Positions 10,949 through 20,254 of a DNA stretch of 64,000 nucleotides are shown one piece after another. This DNA is from Sulfurovum sp. TSL6. Its GTDB lineage: Bacteria > Campylobacterota > Campylobacteria > Campylobacterales > Sulfurovaceae. The position numbers and the translations under genes were made by a program. Under the pieces are notes generated by a model that saw nothing but the letters and a program-made list of their open reading frames with translations, ran no database searches and was not told the DNA's origin. The stretch lies in assembly GCF_019972115.1 (NCBI RefSeq), contig NZ_BPFJ01000003.1, positions 124,001 through 188,000 on the forward strand, given 5' to 3'. How positions within the stretch are numbered: the stretch's first letter is position 1; each line of letters starts with the position of its first letter.

Positions 10949-12596
10949 AACTTATTTCGACGAAACACACTGTGCCATTGGGCACCCTAAAAGTACATTC
11001 ATGCAGTGGATGCTTACTATTGACCATAAAAGAATTGGTATTATGTATGCAGCTGTGATGTTTGTATTCTTTTTTGTAGCTGTATTTACAGCATTTGCAA
11101 TGAGACTAGAGTTGTTTGCACCAGGCGGACAATATATGGATGGAGACACATTTAACCAGGCATTTACACTTCACGGTGTAATTATGATCTTTCTATTTAT
11201 TATCCCGGGAATTCCTGCGGTATTTGGAAACATTGTTATGCCACTTATGATCGGTGCGAAAGATGTATCTTTCCCAAGATTGAACTGGTTTACATTTTGG
11301 CTTTACATTGCGGGTTGTTGTATTGCACTTGCATCACTATTTATTGGTGAAGGTGTAGCAGATACAGGGTGGACATTCTATGCTCCATATTCAATGAACA
11401 CAGGAACAAACGTTATTATGGCGCTTGTAGCTGCATTCGTTCTTGGTTTTGCATCAATTCTTACGGGACTTAACTTCCTTGTTACTATTCACAGACTTAG
11501 AGCACCAGGTATGACTTTCTTTAAAATGCCACTGTTTGTATGGGGTATCTATGCAACAGCATGGATCCAACTTCTTGCTACACCAGTTGTTGGTATTACA
11601 CTTGTGCTTGCTATTTTAGAAAAGTATTTTGGTATTGGTATCTTTGATCCAGCTAAAGGGGGAGACCCTGTATTGTTCCAGCATTTATTCTGGATCTACT
11701 CTCACCCGGCTGTTTATCTTATGATTCTTCCAGCATTTGGTATTATGTCTGAAATCATTCCTACTTTCTCAAGAAAAGAGGTATTCGGATATAGAACTAT
11801 CGCTCTTTCTTCAGCGTCAATTGCAGGTATTGGTTACCTTGTATGGGGTCACCACCTTTATACATCAGGTATGTCAGATATTGCTAAAACAGTATTTTCA
11901 TTCTTAACGTTCTTTGTTGCTATTCCAACAGGTGTTAAGTTCTATGACTGGGTTGCTACAATGTATCAAGGAAAGATCGTTCTTTCTACACCAATGATCT
12001 GGGCACTAGGAACAATTATCACATTTGCTATCGGTGGTATTACTGGAATTACTATTACAATGATCGGTATGGATGTACACTTACAAGATACGTACTACAC
12101 AGTTGCACACTTCCATTACGCAATTCTTGGTGGGGTTGTATTCTTGATGTTTGCTGGGATGCACTATTGGTTCCCGCTGATTACAGGTAAAATGTATAAT
12201 GAAACAAAAGCAAAAATTGCTTTCTATCTTAATTTTATTGGATTCAACCTTCTGTGGTTCCCAATGTTCATCGCTGGTTACTATGGTATGCCAAGACGTT
12301 ATTTTGACTACTTGCCAGAATTTGAAATTTATCACCAAATCTCATTTATAGGAGCAGTTATCTTTATCTCTGGTCTTATCTATATGTTCTGGGTATTCTT
12401 TAAAGGCTGGACTAAAGGTGAGGCAACTACGCCGAATCCATGGAATGCTACAACACTTGAGTGGCACTTACCAACATCACCACCACCACTAGATAACCAC
12501 TCTAAAGTGCCATATGTTGATTTTGATCCATATGAGTATAAACATGGTGAGCCAGTGGTTAAATTTAATTATGAAACGATGCAAAGGATAGACTAA
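10941..12596 (+). CDS. ctaD: Cytochrome c oxidase subunit I (haem-copper oxidase, A2 type)
   Basis: 551 residues with about 12 membrane helices. This is the catalytic subunit that reduces O2 at the haem-CuB centre and pumps protons. The helix VI motif is YSHPAVY at residues 253-259, not the GHPEVY of mitochondrial enzymes. Replacement of the glutamate by a Tyr-Ser pair defines the A2 subfamily, as in Thermus and Rhodothermus caa3. The histidine pair in WGHHLYTSG and TVAHFHY near the haem sites are present, as is the D-channel segment AKDVSFPRLN. It overlaps the SCO gene by eight bases. Confidence 0.96.
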   Translation: MSKTYFDETHCAIGHPKSTFMQWMLTIDHKRIGIMYAAVMFVFFFVAVFTAFAMRLELFAPGGQYMDGDTFNQAFTLHGVIMIFLFIIPGIPAVFGNIVMPLMIGAKDVSFPRLNWFTFWLYIAGCCIALASLFIGEGVADTGWTFYAPYSMNTGTNVIMALVAAFVLGFASILTGLNFLVTIHRLRAPGMTFFKMPLFVWGIYATAWIQLLATPVVGITLVLAILEKYFGIGIFDPAKGGDPVLFQHLFWIYSHPAVYLMILPAFGIMSEIIPTFSRKEVFGYRTIALSSASIAGIGYLVWGHHLYTSGMSDIAKTVFSFLTFFVAIPTGVKFYDWVATMYQGKIVLSTPMIWALGTIITFAIGGITGITITMIGMDVHLQDTYYTVAHFHYAILGGVVFLMFAGMHYWFPLITGKMYNETKAKIAFYLNFIGFNLLWFPMFIAGYYGMPRRYFDYLPEFEIYHQISFIGAVIFISGLIYMFWVFFKGWTKGEATTPNPWNATTLEWHLPTSPPPLDNHSKVPYVDFDPYEYKHGEPVVKFNYETMQRID

Positions 12597-13285
12597 TGGG
12601 ACACGAATACGTACCTGAAATCGCGATCGATCGTGATGGGAATGAACATGAAGTACAAGGTTGGCAAGGTGATTTTTACGGCGGGAAACTAGGTTTCTGG
12701 CTGTTCATGCTTACAGAAGTAATGATGTTTGGAGCTATGTTCCTTGCACTTGCATACTATAATACATTACACCCTCAAGATTTTTTAGATGCATCTGCAT
12801 CTTTAAATAGACTATTGGGTGGTACAAATACAGTCATTCTACTTATATCGGCACTGACAATGGGGCTGGGATTACTTAGAATGAGAGCTGGTGATGTAAA
12901 AGGTGCCAAGCTTATGATCTGGGCGACTATGATTTTAGCGGTTGCTTTCTTGGTCATCAAAGGATTTGAATGGACAGCTGAATATCATCACGGTATTTTC
13001 TTGATGCATGACAAGCTATTGCCTGAGTCAACTTTACCATTTGGTCAAAAACTATTCTTTGGTCTTTACTTTTCAATGACTGGACTCCATGGATTCCATA
13101 TTATTATTGGTATTGGTCTTATGATTTGGTTACTTAAAAGAATCAATGCAGGTAAAGTGAGCACTGAGCATCATATTTTACACTGGAACATCGCACTATA
13201 CTGGGATATCGTACACCTTATTTGGGTATTCGTATTCCCTTACTACTACATGATCGGAGCAGGAGGAGCAACAGGTGGACACTAA
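12596..13285 (+). CDS. ctaE: Cytochrome c oxidase subunit III
   Basis: 229 residues with five or more membrane helices. It starts in the stop of ctaD (TAATG). Family features include KLGFWLFMLTEVMMFG, the FEW segment in the middle, and the C-terminal HILHWNIALYWDIVHLIWVFVF. Subunit III supports proton uptake and stability of subunit I. The gene order ctaD-ctaE-coxD-ctaC places subunit II last. Confidence 0.95.
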   Translation: MGHEYVPEIAIDRDGNEHEVQGWQGDFYGGKLGFWLFMLTEVMMFGAMFLALAYYNTLHPQDFLDASASLNRLLGGTNTVILLISALTMGLGLLRMRAGDVKGAKLMIWATMILAVAFLVIKGFEWTAEYHHGIFLMHDKLLPESTLPFGQKLFFGLYFSMTGLHGFHIIIGIGLMIWLLKRINAGKVSTEHHILHWNIALYWDIVHLIWVFVFPYYYMIGAGGATGGH

Positions 13286-13604
13286 TACAGTAAATTATCA
13301 AGAAGAGAAAAAGATATATTATAAAGTACTTGTAGGACTACTAGTACTGACGGCGATTACATTTATCCAGCCGCATATGTTTATGACACATTCAACATTT
13401 TTAGCACAAATGCTTATTGCAGTGGTTAAAGCTTGGTTGATCGTGATCTACTACATGCACTTAAAAGGTGAGAAACTGATTTCAGCTATGGTATGGTTTT
13501 CATTAGCATTAGTTACAGTTTTCTTTATTATCGTCATTGGTATTGATGTTGCCAATTTCCAATTTGGAGCTGAAAGTCATATTACTGCTCCTGCAGCACA
13601 CTAA
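13275..13604 (+). CDS. Cytochrome c oxidase subunit IV-family protein
   Basis: 109 residues with three membrane helices. It starts with GTG inside the end of ctaE (11-base overlap) behind AGGAGGAGC, a strong ribosome site; there is no usable ATG nearby. The pattern KAWLIVIYYMHLKGEK is typical of prokaryotic subunit IV (CoxD/CyoD type), a small assembly or stability subunit. Confidence 0.85.
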   Translation: MDTNTVNYQEEKKIYYKVLVGLLVLTAITFIQPHMFMTHSTFLAQMLIAVVKAWLIVIYYMHLKGEKLISAMVWFSLALVTVFFIIVIGIDVANFQFGAESHITAPAAH

Positions 13605-13618
13605 GAGGGGTTTTACAT

Positions 13619-14626
13619 ATGAGTAATAAATTAGAAGGATTTAGTACAAGTGCATCAAGTTTTAACGCAGATGTTGATTTTGCGTTTTGGCTGCACGTGT
13701 GGATTTCAGTTGCACTATTTTTATCAGTAGTTGCACCGATGTTCTATTTTGCATGGAAGTATCGTGCTGATAAAGTAAAAGATGAAGAGATTGGTAACTT
13801 AACCCATCATACCGGGTTGGAATTAGCATGGACTATCATTCCTATTATTGCAGTGATGGTTTTCTTTTACTACGGTAATACGACAATGCAAATGTTTAGA
13901 ACAATGCCAACAGTTACAGATGAGACTGTTGTGATCAAGGTTGAAGGTTCTAAATGGAAGTGGAAATATGAGTACCCTGCAAATAAAAGCGGACATGTTC
14001 ATCAAATCGGTGGGGTGTTCAAAAAGCCTACTATAGATAAAGAGACAGGTAAGGTTATTGAAGAGGGTACTATGGGTATCACTGCACTATATGTGCCTGT
14101 GAATACAGATGTCATCTTAGAAATGACTGCACCAGTCAATGATGTAATTCACTCATATTATATTCCTGCATTCCGTATGAAAGAGGATGTCGTTCCAGGG
14201 CGTACAACCAAACAATGGTTCAATGTATCTAAAACGGGTGAGTATGATGTAGAGTGTGCTGAGTACTGTGGTACAGACCACTCATACATGTACTCTAAGG
14301 TCGTTGTAATGGAAAAAGATGAGTACAAGAAGTGGTTTGAGAGCACTGACAAAGATACACCAAAAGGTAACTTCCCTAAAGATGGAAAAGCATTGTACGC
14401 ACAGAATGGATGTGCTTCATGTCACTCAATTGATACGGATGCAGTTTTAGTTGGACCAAGCCTTAAAGGTATAGGTGACAAATATGACACTGCATATCTT
14501 AAAGATGCGATTACCAATCCAGATAAAGATGTTCCTGAAGGATTCTACCCAGGTATTATGCCAACGTTCAACCTTCCGGCTGAAGATCTTGAAACACTTA
14601 TTAAATACATGGAAACAGGTAAATAA
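13619..14626 (+). CDS. ctaC: Cytochrome c oxidase subunit II fused to cytochrome c (caa3 type)
   Basis: 335 residues. Two N-terminal membrane helices anchor a periplasmic cupredoxin with the CuA site: the histidine in NDVIHSYYIP and the cluster CAEYCGTDHSYM. A C-terminal class I cytochrome c domain follows with one CASCH haem site and a late MPTF methionine. The fused haem makes this a caa3 oxidase, which can take electrons directly from a bc1 complex or a membrane cytochrome. The gene starts 15 bases after subunit IV. Confidence 0.96.
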   Translation: MSNKLEGFSTSASSFNADVDFAFWLHVWISVALFLSVVAPMFYFAWKYRADKVKDEEIGNLTHHTGLELAWTIIPIIAVMVFFYYGNTTMQMFRTMPTVTDETVVIKVEGSKWKWKYEYPANKSGHVHQIGGVFKKPTIDKETGKVIEEGTMGITALYVPVNTDVILEMTAPVNDVIHSYYIPAFRMKEDVVPGRTTKQWFNVSKTGEYDVECAEYCGTDHSYMYSKVVVMEKDEYKKWFESTDKDTPKGNFPKDGKALYAQNGCASCHSIDTDAVLVGPSLKGIGDKYDTAYLKDAITNPDKDVPEGFYPGIMPTFNLPAEDLETLIKYMETGK

Positions 14627-15489
14627 TGATTAAAGACTTTTTCGTAGTCACCAAGTTTGTTCTCTCCTTTGCAGTCAGTTTATCTGCACTCTTTGCCTAC
14701 ATTATGGCAAAGGGAGAGATTGGTTTAGATATGTTTCTTGCTACCTTCTCTGTACTTCTCGTTGCGATGGGAGTTTCCACTCTTAATCAAGTACAAGAGT
14801 ATAAAGAAGATTCCAAGATGGAAAGAACGAAGAATCGTCCTATAGCAGCAGGCCGTATGTCACCACGCACAGGAACGATCATTGCAGTTGTCCTGATCTT
14901 GATATCCTTTGCCTGCATATATGCACTCTTGGGGCTTACAGGCATAAACTTTTTTGCTTTTGCATTCATTTGGTATAACCTCATGTATACTCCTTTGAAA
15001 AAGAGATCTGCTGTAGCAGTTGTACCAGGAGCGATATTAGGTGTTATTCCACCGGCTATCGGGTGGCTTGTTGCTGGTCATACGCTGTTTGAGTTAGAGT
15101 TCATTGCTTTAGCAGTCTATTATTTTATTTGGCAGGTACCACACTTTTGGCTATTGGTGATGCTCTTTCATGGAGATTACAAGGAAGGTGGTTATCCAAC
15201 AGCAATGCGCCTCTTTGGTGAAGGGACACTGCAAAGACTTACATTTGTGTGGCTGGTACTGACTATACATGCAGGTGTATTCTTGGTCTATACATTTAAT
15301 GTCTATTCAAATATTACCGTGGCGCTTTCTGCAGCACTGGGTGTATGGGCATTTATCACATCTCTAAAATTGCTTAAAAAAGAGTTTAAACTCACAGATG
15401 CACGTGCAATTTTCTGGAAAATTAATGCAGCATTTTTAGGTATTATCATACTTCTCAGCATTGATGAGTATGTCAAACATCATCTCTAA
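14626..15489 (+). CDS. ctaB: Protohaem IX farnesyltransferase (haem O synthase)
   Basis: 287 residues, UbiA-family membrane prenyltransferase with about eight helices. It adds a farnesyl chain to haem B to make haem O, the precursor of haem A needed by the caa3 oxidase. The Asp-rich motif reads EYKEDSKMERTKNRP, ending in the hallmark MxRTxxRP. The start overlaps the ctaC stop by one base. No ctaA (haem A synthase) is seen in the window, so whether the enzyme carries haem A or O is open. Confidence 0.95.
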   Translation: MIKDFFVVTKFVLSFAVSLSALFAYIMAKGEIGLDMFLATFSVLLVAMGVSTLNQVQEYKEDSKMERTKNRPIAAGRMSPRTGTIIAVVLILISFACIYALLGLTGINFFAFAFIWYNLMYTPLKKRSAVAVVPGAILGVIPPAIGWLVAGHTLFELEFIALAVYYFIWQVPHFWLLVMLFHGDYKEGGYPTAMRLFGEGTLQRLTFVWLVLTIHAGVFLVYTFNVYSNITVALSAALGVWAFITSLKLLKKEFKLTDARAIFWKINAAFLGIIILLSIDEYVKHHL

Positions 15490-15499
15490 CGATATTTTC

Positions 15500-15522
15500 A
15501 ATAGCAGAATTTTTCTGCTATT
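15500..15522 (+). terminator. Terminator after ctaB
   Basis: A perfect ten-base stem, AATAGCAGAA and TTCTGCTATT, around a 3-base loop, eleven bases after the stop. Confidence 0.65.
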
Positions 15523-15580
15523 AAACTACAGTTTATTAAAACTTACTACACTTATATGAGTTACATTTTAAGGGACAACC

Positions 15581-16114
15581 ATGCAAGAAAAACAATATAG
15601 CATTCAAACTATCATAAAGAGTGTGTTTAAAGAAAAGAATCACACGATCAATAAAAGACTTATTTATGATAATGCACAGTTTGGGGGATTAAGCAACAAG
15701 TGGATCAAACTGGCGTTTCTTATTTTACCATTTGCTATGTATGCCGCAATCTTTAACCCGGTATCTTTTAAAGAGTTAGGTATAGCTCAAGCCATTGTAT
15801 TTTATATTATACTCCTTGTGTTTGCCATGCAAATTGTTGTGGCGGTCTCTTACTTTAATAATAAAAAGGTGCTAAAAACAGCTGCCAAAGCATGGGAGGC
15901 CTATTTCCCTGGTATTGATTTTAAAATGATACTCTCTTCTGGTGTAACACCTTATGCTGATTTCAAAAAATATTATGAATCAGCACTTACAGAGGCTTTA
16001 GAGGAAGATGCACTAAAGGCGAGAATGACTGAATCATTCCAAAAGATGGAAATGGAAAACATTCACCTTGTTGAGGCAATGAAAAAAGATAAAGAGAAAA
16101 AAGAAGGTAAATAG
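15581..16114 (+). CDS. Uncharacterised membrane protein
   Basis: 177 residues, not recognised. Two hydrophobic stretches (around residues 45-62 and 68-90) form a hairpin in the membrane. They are flanked by a basic N-terminus and a long charged C-terminal region that is probably cytoplasmic and helical (ending in DKEKKEGK). It lies between the two oxidase operons, one base before a Sel1-repeat gene. The terminator after ctaB suggests a separate transcript. Confidence 0.75.
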   Translation: MQEKQYSIQTIIKSVFKEKNHTINKRLIYDNAQFGGLSNKWIKLAFLILPFAMYAAIFNPVSFKELGIAQAIVFYIILLVFAMQIVVAVSYFNNKKVLKTAAKAWEAYFPGIDFKMILSSGVTPYADFKKYYESALTEALEEDALKARMTESFQKMEMENIHLVEAMKKDKEKKEGK

Positions 16115-16115
16115 T

Positions 16116-16730
16116 ATGTTAAAGATTATCGTATCATTAAGCCTATGTATTTTGTCTACGCTCTCAGCTTCACAAAGTGATGTGTTAAAAGTGTTGTGTA
16201 GTGACAATAATGGAACAGCATGTTATGAGTATGGCCTCCCTAAAGTAACAGGTGATAATGCAAAGGTACAAGATATCAAAGAAGAGGGGTTGAGCTATAT
16301 ACGTAAAGCATGTACTCTAGGAGAGGATAGAGCATGTGACCTTATGGGGGATAATTACTATAAGGATCAAAATTACCGCGCGGCTATACCTTATCTTGAA
16401 GAATCATGTGCAAGAAGTGTGAAATTTGCCTGTGAAGCTATGGGAACGATCTATCGTGATGGTCATGATGTAAGGCCTGATGATGTCAAATCTAGAGAGT
16501 TTTATGAAAAGGCGTGTGAACTAAAAAGCGGTGATGCATGCTTCGCAGTGGCGATCATTTATCGTGGTGGCTTTGGTGTTGAGAAAAACAGAACAAAAGA
16601 AAAAGAATTTTACAAAAAAGGTTGTGATACTGGATTGAAAGCCGGATGTGATCGATATACTGAATTGGACAACGAAGACAAGGGTATAGAAACCGGGATC
16701 TGGGCTACGATAAAAAGCTGGTTTAAATAG
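16116..16730 (+). CDS. Secreted cysteine-rich Sel1-repeat protein
   Basis: 204 residues with an N-terminal signal peptide. At least three Sel1-like repeats of about 36 residues follow, each bearing a cysteine pair (RKACTLGEDRACDLMGDNYY, EKACELKSGDACFAVAIIYR, KKGCDTGLKAGCDRY). Disulphide-linked repeats of this type occur in the Helicobacter cysteine-rich proteins (Hcp). They usually mediate protein contacts in the periplasm. A role in oxidase assembly is possible from its position but unsupported. Confidence 0.85.
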   Translation: MLKIIVSLSLCILSTLSASQSDVLKVLCSDNNGTACYEYGLPKVTGDNAKVQDIKEEGLSYIRKACTLGEDRACDLMGDNYYKDQNYRAAIPYLEESCARSVKFACEAMGTIYRDGHDVRPDDVKSREFYEKACELKSGDACFAVAIIYRGGFGVEKNRTKEKEFYKKGCDTGLKAGCDRYTELDNEDKGIETGIWATIKSWFK

Positions 16731-16753
16731 TTTTCTTTCCTTTCAAGAGATTA

Positions 16754-16776
16754 TTTAGGAGAATATTACTCCTAAA
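16754..16776. promoter_or_regulatory. Palindrome (TTTAGGAG / CTCCTAAA) upstream of cbb3 operon
   Basis: An eight-base inverted repeat with AGGA-N9-TCCT core, spacer GAATATTAC. The same core and a nearly identical spacer recur at 55160-55192 and 56606-56632, with a related site at 39161-39187. No T-run follows on either strand, so an operator is favoured over a terminator. Confidence 0.45.
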
Positions 16777-16904
16777 AAAATCAATAAAATTGATAAATTA
16801 AGTGAGAGTTAATTTCTCTTTTGATGCCTTAAATCACTCCATAATTACGTCAAATGTAACCATTTATCCCATATATATACATTAAATAATTATTTAAGTC
16901 CCAA

Positions 16905-16910
16905 TATAAT
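16905..16910 (+). promoter_or_regulatory. -10 box upstream of ccoN
   Basis: TATAAT about 70 bases before ccoN. A second TATAAT (16921-16926) and TAGAAT (16955-16960) lie closer. The 16731-16978 gap is extremely A+T rich, so the choice is uncertain. Confidence 0.35.
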
Positions 16911-16978
16911 CAAATAAGATTATAATTATTATTGAGTGTTGTAATTTTATGACATAGAATTTATACAAGGGGGTATGC

Positions 16979-18445
16979 ATGCAATCAAACGCAGCATTGG
17001 AATATGATTATTCATTGGCAAAAAAGTTTACCTTTTTAACTATTTTGTTTGGATTTTTAGGAATGTTGATCGGTACGATTATTGCCGCACAAATGGCATT
17101 TCCTGAATTAAACTATCTATTGGGTGAGTATGGGACATTCTCAAGACTCAGACCACTTCATACAAATACCGTAGTATTTGGATTTACGGTTTCAGCAATC
17201 TTTGCTACTTGGTTTTATATAGGGCAAAGAGTCCTTAAAGTATCTATGGCAGAATCGAAGTTTTTGATGGTGGTCGGAAACATTCAGTTTTGGCTATACT
17301 TTGTGGGCGCGTTGATCGCAACAGTATCATTACTATTGGGTATCTCCAGTGGTAAAGAGTATGCTCAGTATGAGTGGTGGGTTGATCTTGTTGTTGTTGT
17401 AATCTGGGTACTTTGGGGTGTTGGTATGATGGGTCTTATAGGTATCAGAAGAGAGAAAGCACTTTATATCTCTGTATGGTACTATCTTGCATGTTTCCTT
17501 GGTATTGCTATGCTTTATCTTTTCAACAATATGTCAATTCCTACTTATTTCGCAACAGAGGGTCTAGGTGCAATCACTCACTCTGTATCTATGTATTCAG
17601 GTACGAATGATGCACTAGTACAATGGTGGTATGGTCATAATGCGGTTGCATTTGGTTTTACAGTGCCTATTGTTGGTATGATCTACTACTTCCTTCCAAA
17701 AGAGTCTGGACAAGCGATCTATTCATATAAGCTTTCTTTACTTTCTTTCTGGGGATTGATGTTCGTTTACCTTTGGGCTGGTTCTCACCACCTTTTATGG
17801 TCAACAGTTCCGGACTGGATGCAAACAATGGGTTCTGCGTTCTCTGTAGTACTAATCTTGCCATCATGGGGTTCAGCGATCAATATGCTCCTTACGATGA
17901 AAGGTGAGTGGAATCAGTTAACCGACAATCCACTGATCAAATTTATGGTACTTGCATCAACATTCTATATGTTGTCAACCATTGAAGGTCCTATCCAAGC
18001 GATCAAATCAGTCAATGCAATTGCACACTTTACTGACTGGATTCCAGGTCACGTGCATGATGGTGTACTTGGTTGGGTTACATTTATGATCATGGCTTCA
18101 CTGTTCCATATGGCACCGCGTATGTTTAAAAGAGAAATTTACTCTAGAAAAATGATGGAGACACAGTTCTGGCTTCAAACAACAGCGGTTGTACTTTACT
18201 TTACATCTATGTGGATCGCAGGTATTACACAAGGTATGATGTGGAGAGCAGTAGATGAGTATGGTAACTTGATGTATAGCTTCATCGATACGGTCAATGT
18301 ACTTCATCCTTACTACACAATCAGAGCGCTTGCAGGTGTAATGTACCTTATTGGTTTCATTATGTTCGCTTACAATATGTATAAAACTATGACTTCTGCT
18401 AAAGAGATTACAGAAGAACCACAGTTTAGAACACCTATGGCATAA
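16979..18445 (+). CDS. ccoN: cbb3-type cytochrome c oxidase subunit I
   Basis: 488 residues, about 12 membrane helices, catalytic subunit of the high-affinity oxidase used at low oxygen. Key stretches are RPLHTNTVVFGF (low-spin haem), WWYGHNAVAF and HHLLWSTVPDW (CuB and active site), and HVHDGVLGWV (haem b3). AAGGGGG precedes the ATG. A frame-shifted ATG four bases earlier is not used. It is the first gene of ccoNOQP. Confidence 0.97.
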   Translation: MQSNAALEYDYSLAKKFTFLTILFGFLGMLIGTIIAAQMAFPELNYLLGEYGTFSRLRPLHTNTVVFGFTVSAIFATWFYIGQRVLKVSMAESKFLMVVGNIQFWLYFVGALIATVSLLLGISSGKEYAQYEWWVDLVVVVIWVLWGVGMMGLIGIRREKALYISVWYYLACFLGIAMLYLFNNMSIPTYFATEGLGAITHSVSMYSGTNDALVQWWYGHNAVAFGFTVPIVGMIYYFLPKESGQAIYSYKLSLLSFWGLMFVYLWAGSHHLLWSTVPDWMQTMGSAFSVVLILPSWGSAINMLLTMKGEWNQLTDNPLIKFMVLASTFYMLSTIEGPIQAIKSVNAIAHFTDWIPGHVHDGVLGWVTFMIMASLFHMAPRMFKREIYSRKMMETQFWLQTTAVVLYFTSMWIAGITQGMMWRAVDEYGNLMYSFIDTVNVLHPYYTIRALAGVMYLIGFIMFAYNMYKTMTSAKEITEEPQFRTPMA

Positions 18446-18460
18446 GGGAGGTAGTTTATT

Positions 18461-19129
18461 ATGTTTTTTCATTGGTTAGAAAAAAATCCATTCTTCTTTG
18501 CTTCGGGGATTTCGATCGTTATCGCATTTGCAGGACTTATTGAGATCGTACCGAACTTTGCGAAGGCGGCAAGACCGGTAGTAGACCTTAAACCTCGTAC
18601 TGTACTTGAACTTGCAGGTAAAAATGTCTATATTAAAGATAACTGTATGTCATGTCACTCACAGCTTATCCGTCCATTTAAATCTGAGACGGATCGTTAT
18701 GGTGATTATTCACTTTCAGGTGAGTATGCTTTTGACAGACCATTCCTTTGGGGTTCTAAAAGAACAGGTCCGGACCTTCACCGTGTAGGAAACTACAGAA
18801 CAACTGATTGGCATGAAAATCACATGTTGAATCCTGCTGAGATCGTACCTGGTTCTATTATGCCGGCATATAAACATCAGTTTACAAACTTGGCTGATAT
18901 TGAAACTGCTTATGCAGAAGCGGTAACAGTTAAAAATGCATTTCACACACCATATGGACCTGAGTTTAAAAGAACCAGAGCTGCATGGGAAGCACACAGA
19001 CCAAAAGTTCTTGCAGACGCAAAAGCGATTGCTGATGATATGAAAAACAAAGATGTTAAAGAAGCAGTTGCGAATGGTCAAGTACCTGAGATCGTAGCAC
19101 TTATTGCTTATCTTAACAGCTTGAAGTAG
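18461..19129 (+). CDS. ccoO: cbb3-type cytochrome c oxidase subunit II (mono-haem)
   Basis: 222 residues. One N-terminal membrane helix anchors a periplasmic cytochrome c domain with a single haem site CMSCH in DNCMSCHSQLIRP, followed by GPDLHRVG and the distal methionine region SIMPAY. It relays electrons to CcoN. It starts 15 bases after ccoN behind GGGAGG. Confidence 0.97.
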   Translation: MFFHWLEKNPFFFASGISIVIAFAGLIEIVPNFAKAARPVVDLKPRTVLELAGKNVYIKDNCMSCHSQLIRPFKSETDRYGDYSLSGEYAFDRPFLWGSKRTGPDLHRVGNYRTTDWHENHMLNPAEIVPGSIMPAYKHQFTNLADIETAYAEAVTVKNAFHTPYGPEFKRTRAAWEAHRPKVLADAKAIADDMKNKDVKEAVANGQVPEIVALIAYLNSLK

Positions 19130-19138
19130 AGTGATAAA

Positions 19139-19357
19139 ATGGACATTAGAGATATTCAAGGCTATGCCAGTTTCTTTATGACCATTTTTTTGGTAGTGAT
19201 GCTGTACGGGTATATTATACACCTGTACAGAAGTGAAAAAAAAGGTGAGCGTGATTATGAAAAATATGGGAATATTGCACTTGATGATGAAGTGACAAGT
19301 ACACCCGTAGAAGATAAACCCGCGTCACAAAGAGAATATAAGGAGGAGAATAAATGA
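19139..19357 (+). CDS. ccoQ: CcoQ-like small subunit of cbb3 oxidase
   Basis: 72 residues with one membrane helix (residues 12-30), then a charged cytoplasmic tail. Size, position between ccoO and ccoP, and the pattern of FMTIFLVVMLYGYIIHLYRS fit CcoQ/FixQ, which stabilises the cbb3 complex. Its end overlaps ccoP by four bases. Confidence 0.85.
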   Translation: MDIRDIQGYASFFMTIFLVVMLYGYIIHLYRSEKKGERDYEKYGNIALDDEVTSTPVEDKPASQREYKEENK

Positions 19358-20244
19358 ATGCATTAATGATAAAAGCGCTGGCATTTGCAGCAGTGTTGAT
19401 CATAGCAACTATAGCTGTTGTAACGAGTCTGGATATCGATATCTTTGCAGATTCGGTCAATGCGATAACAATGGGGGGAGCTATTGCGATTGCAACGATC
19501 ACAGCATCAGTTGCAGTTAAATATGTGAATCAGATGAAAACAGACACAGCATCTGGTAAGCTTGCAGAGGAAAACTGGGATGGGATCGGTGAGTATGAAA
19601 ATGAACTACCTTCGGGTTGGGCATATTCATTTTTAGCCGTTTTTCTTTGGTCAATGTGGTATGGACTGATAGGGTATCCTGTGAACGCGTATAGCCAGAT
19701 CGGTGAGTACAATGAAGATGTTTTGGCATATAATGCGAAGTTTGAAGAGATACACAAAAATGCAGATGAAGCAACACTTAAAGAGATGGGTGAGTCTATC
19801 TTTTTGGTACAATGTCAGCAATGTCATGGGGTGACAGGAGATGGTCTTTCCGGTAAAGCACAAGACTTTACTGCTAGAATGAGTAAAGAGCAAGTATTGG
19901 ATGTGATCAATAATGGTTCAAATCAATTGGGTTATCCTATGGGTGCAATGCCTGCTGGTATGGCGCAAGGCGCAGACGCTGAGGCGATCGCTGTATATAT
20001 TGCCGGTGGTATGAAGGGTGAACAGCCTGCAGCATTTGCAGCTTGTGGTTCTTGTCATGGAATGGATGGTAAAGGTAACAATGGTATGTCACCAAATCTT
20101 GTATCTTATGATGCTACATTGATGAACCATGTATTGCAAAATGGTAAAAAGGGTATGATCGGTAAAATGCCATCATTCAAAACGCTTATTACACCAGTAC
20201 AAGAGAAAGCTTTGACTGTATATGTTCAGTCATTGTCAAAGTAA
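19354..20244 (+). CDS. ccoP: cbb3-type cytochrome c oxidase subunit III (di-haem)
   Basis: 296 residues with two membrane helices (residues 5-25 and 30-50 region), plus a hydrophobic segment near residue 90. Two cytochrome c domains follow, with haem sites CQQCH and CGSCH. It accepts electrons from the bc1 complex or soluble cytochrome c and passes them to CcoO. AAGGAGGAG precedes its ATG inside ccoQ. Confidence 0.96.
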   Translation: MNALMIKALAFAAVLIIATIAVVTSLDIDIFADSVNAITMGGAIAIATITASVAVKYVNQMKTDTASGKLAEENWDGIGEYENELPSGWAYSFLAVFLWSMWYGLIGYPVNAYSQIGEYNEDVLAYNAKFEEIHKNADEATLKEMGESIFLVQCQQCHGVTGDGLSGKAQDFTARMSKEQVLDVINNGSNQLGYPMGAMPAGMAQGADAEAIAVYIAGGMKGEQPAAFAACGSCHGMDGKGNNGMSPNLVSYDATLMNHVLQNGKKGMIGKMPSFKTLITPVQEKALTVYVQSLSK

Positions 20245-20254
20245 GGAGTTTCAT

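Noticed and set aside
15581-16730. Treating the two genes between the oxidases as oxidase assembly factors
   Set aside because: Position only; neither has a motif of a known assembly factor, so they are listed as uncharacterised.
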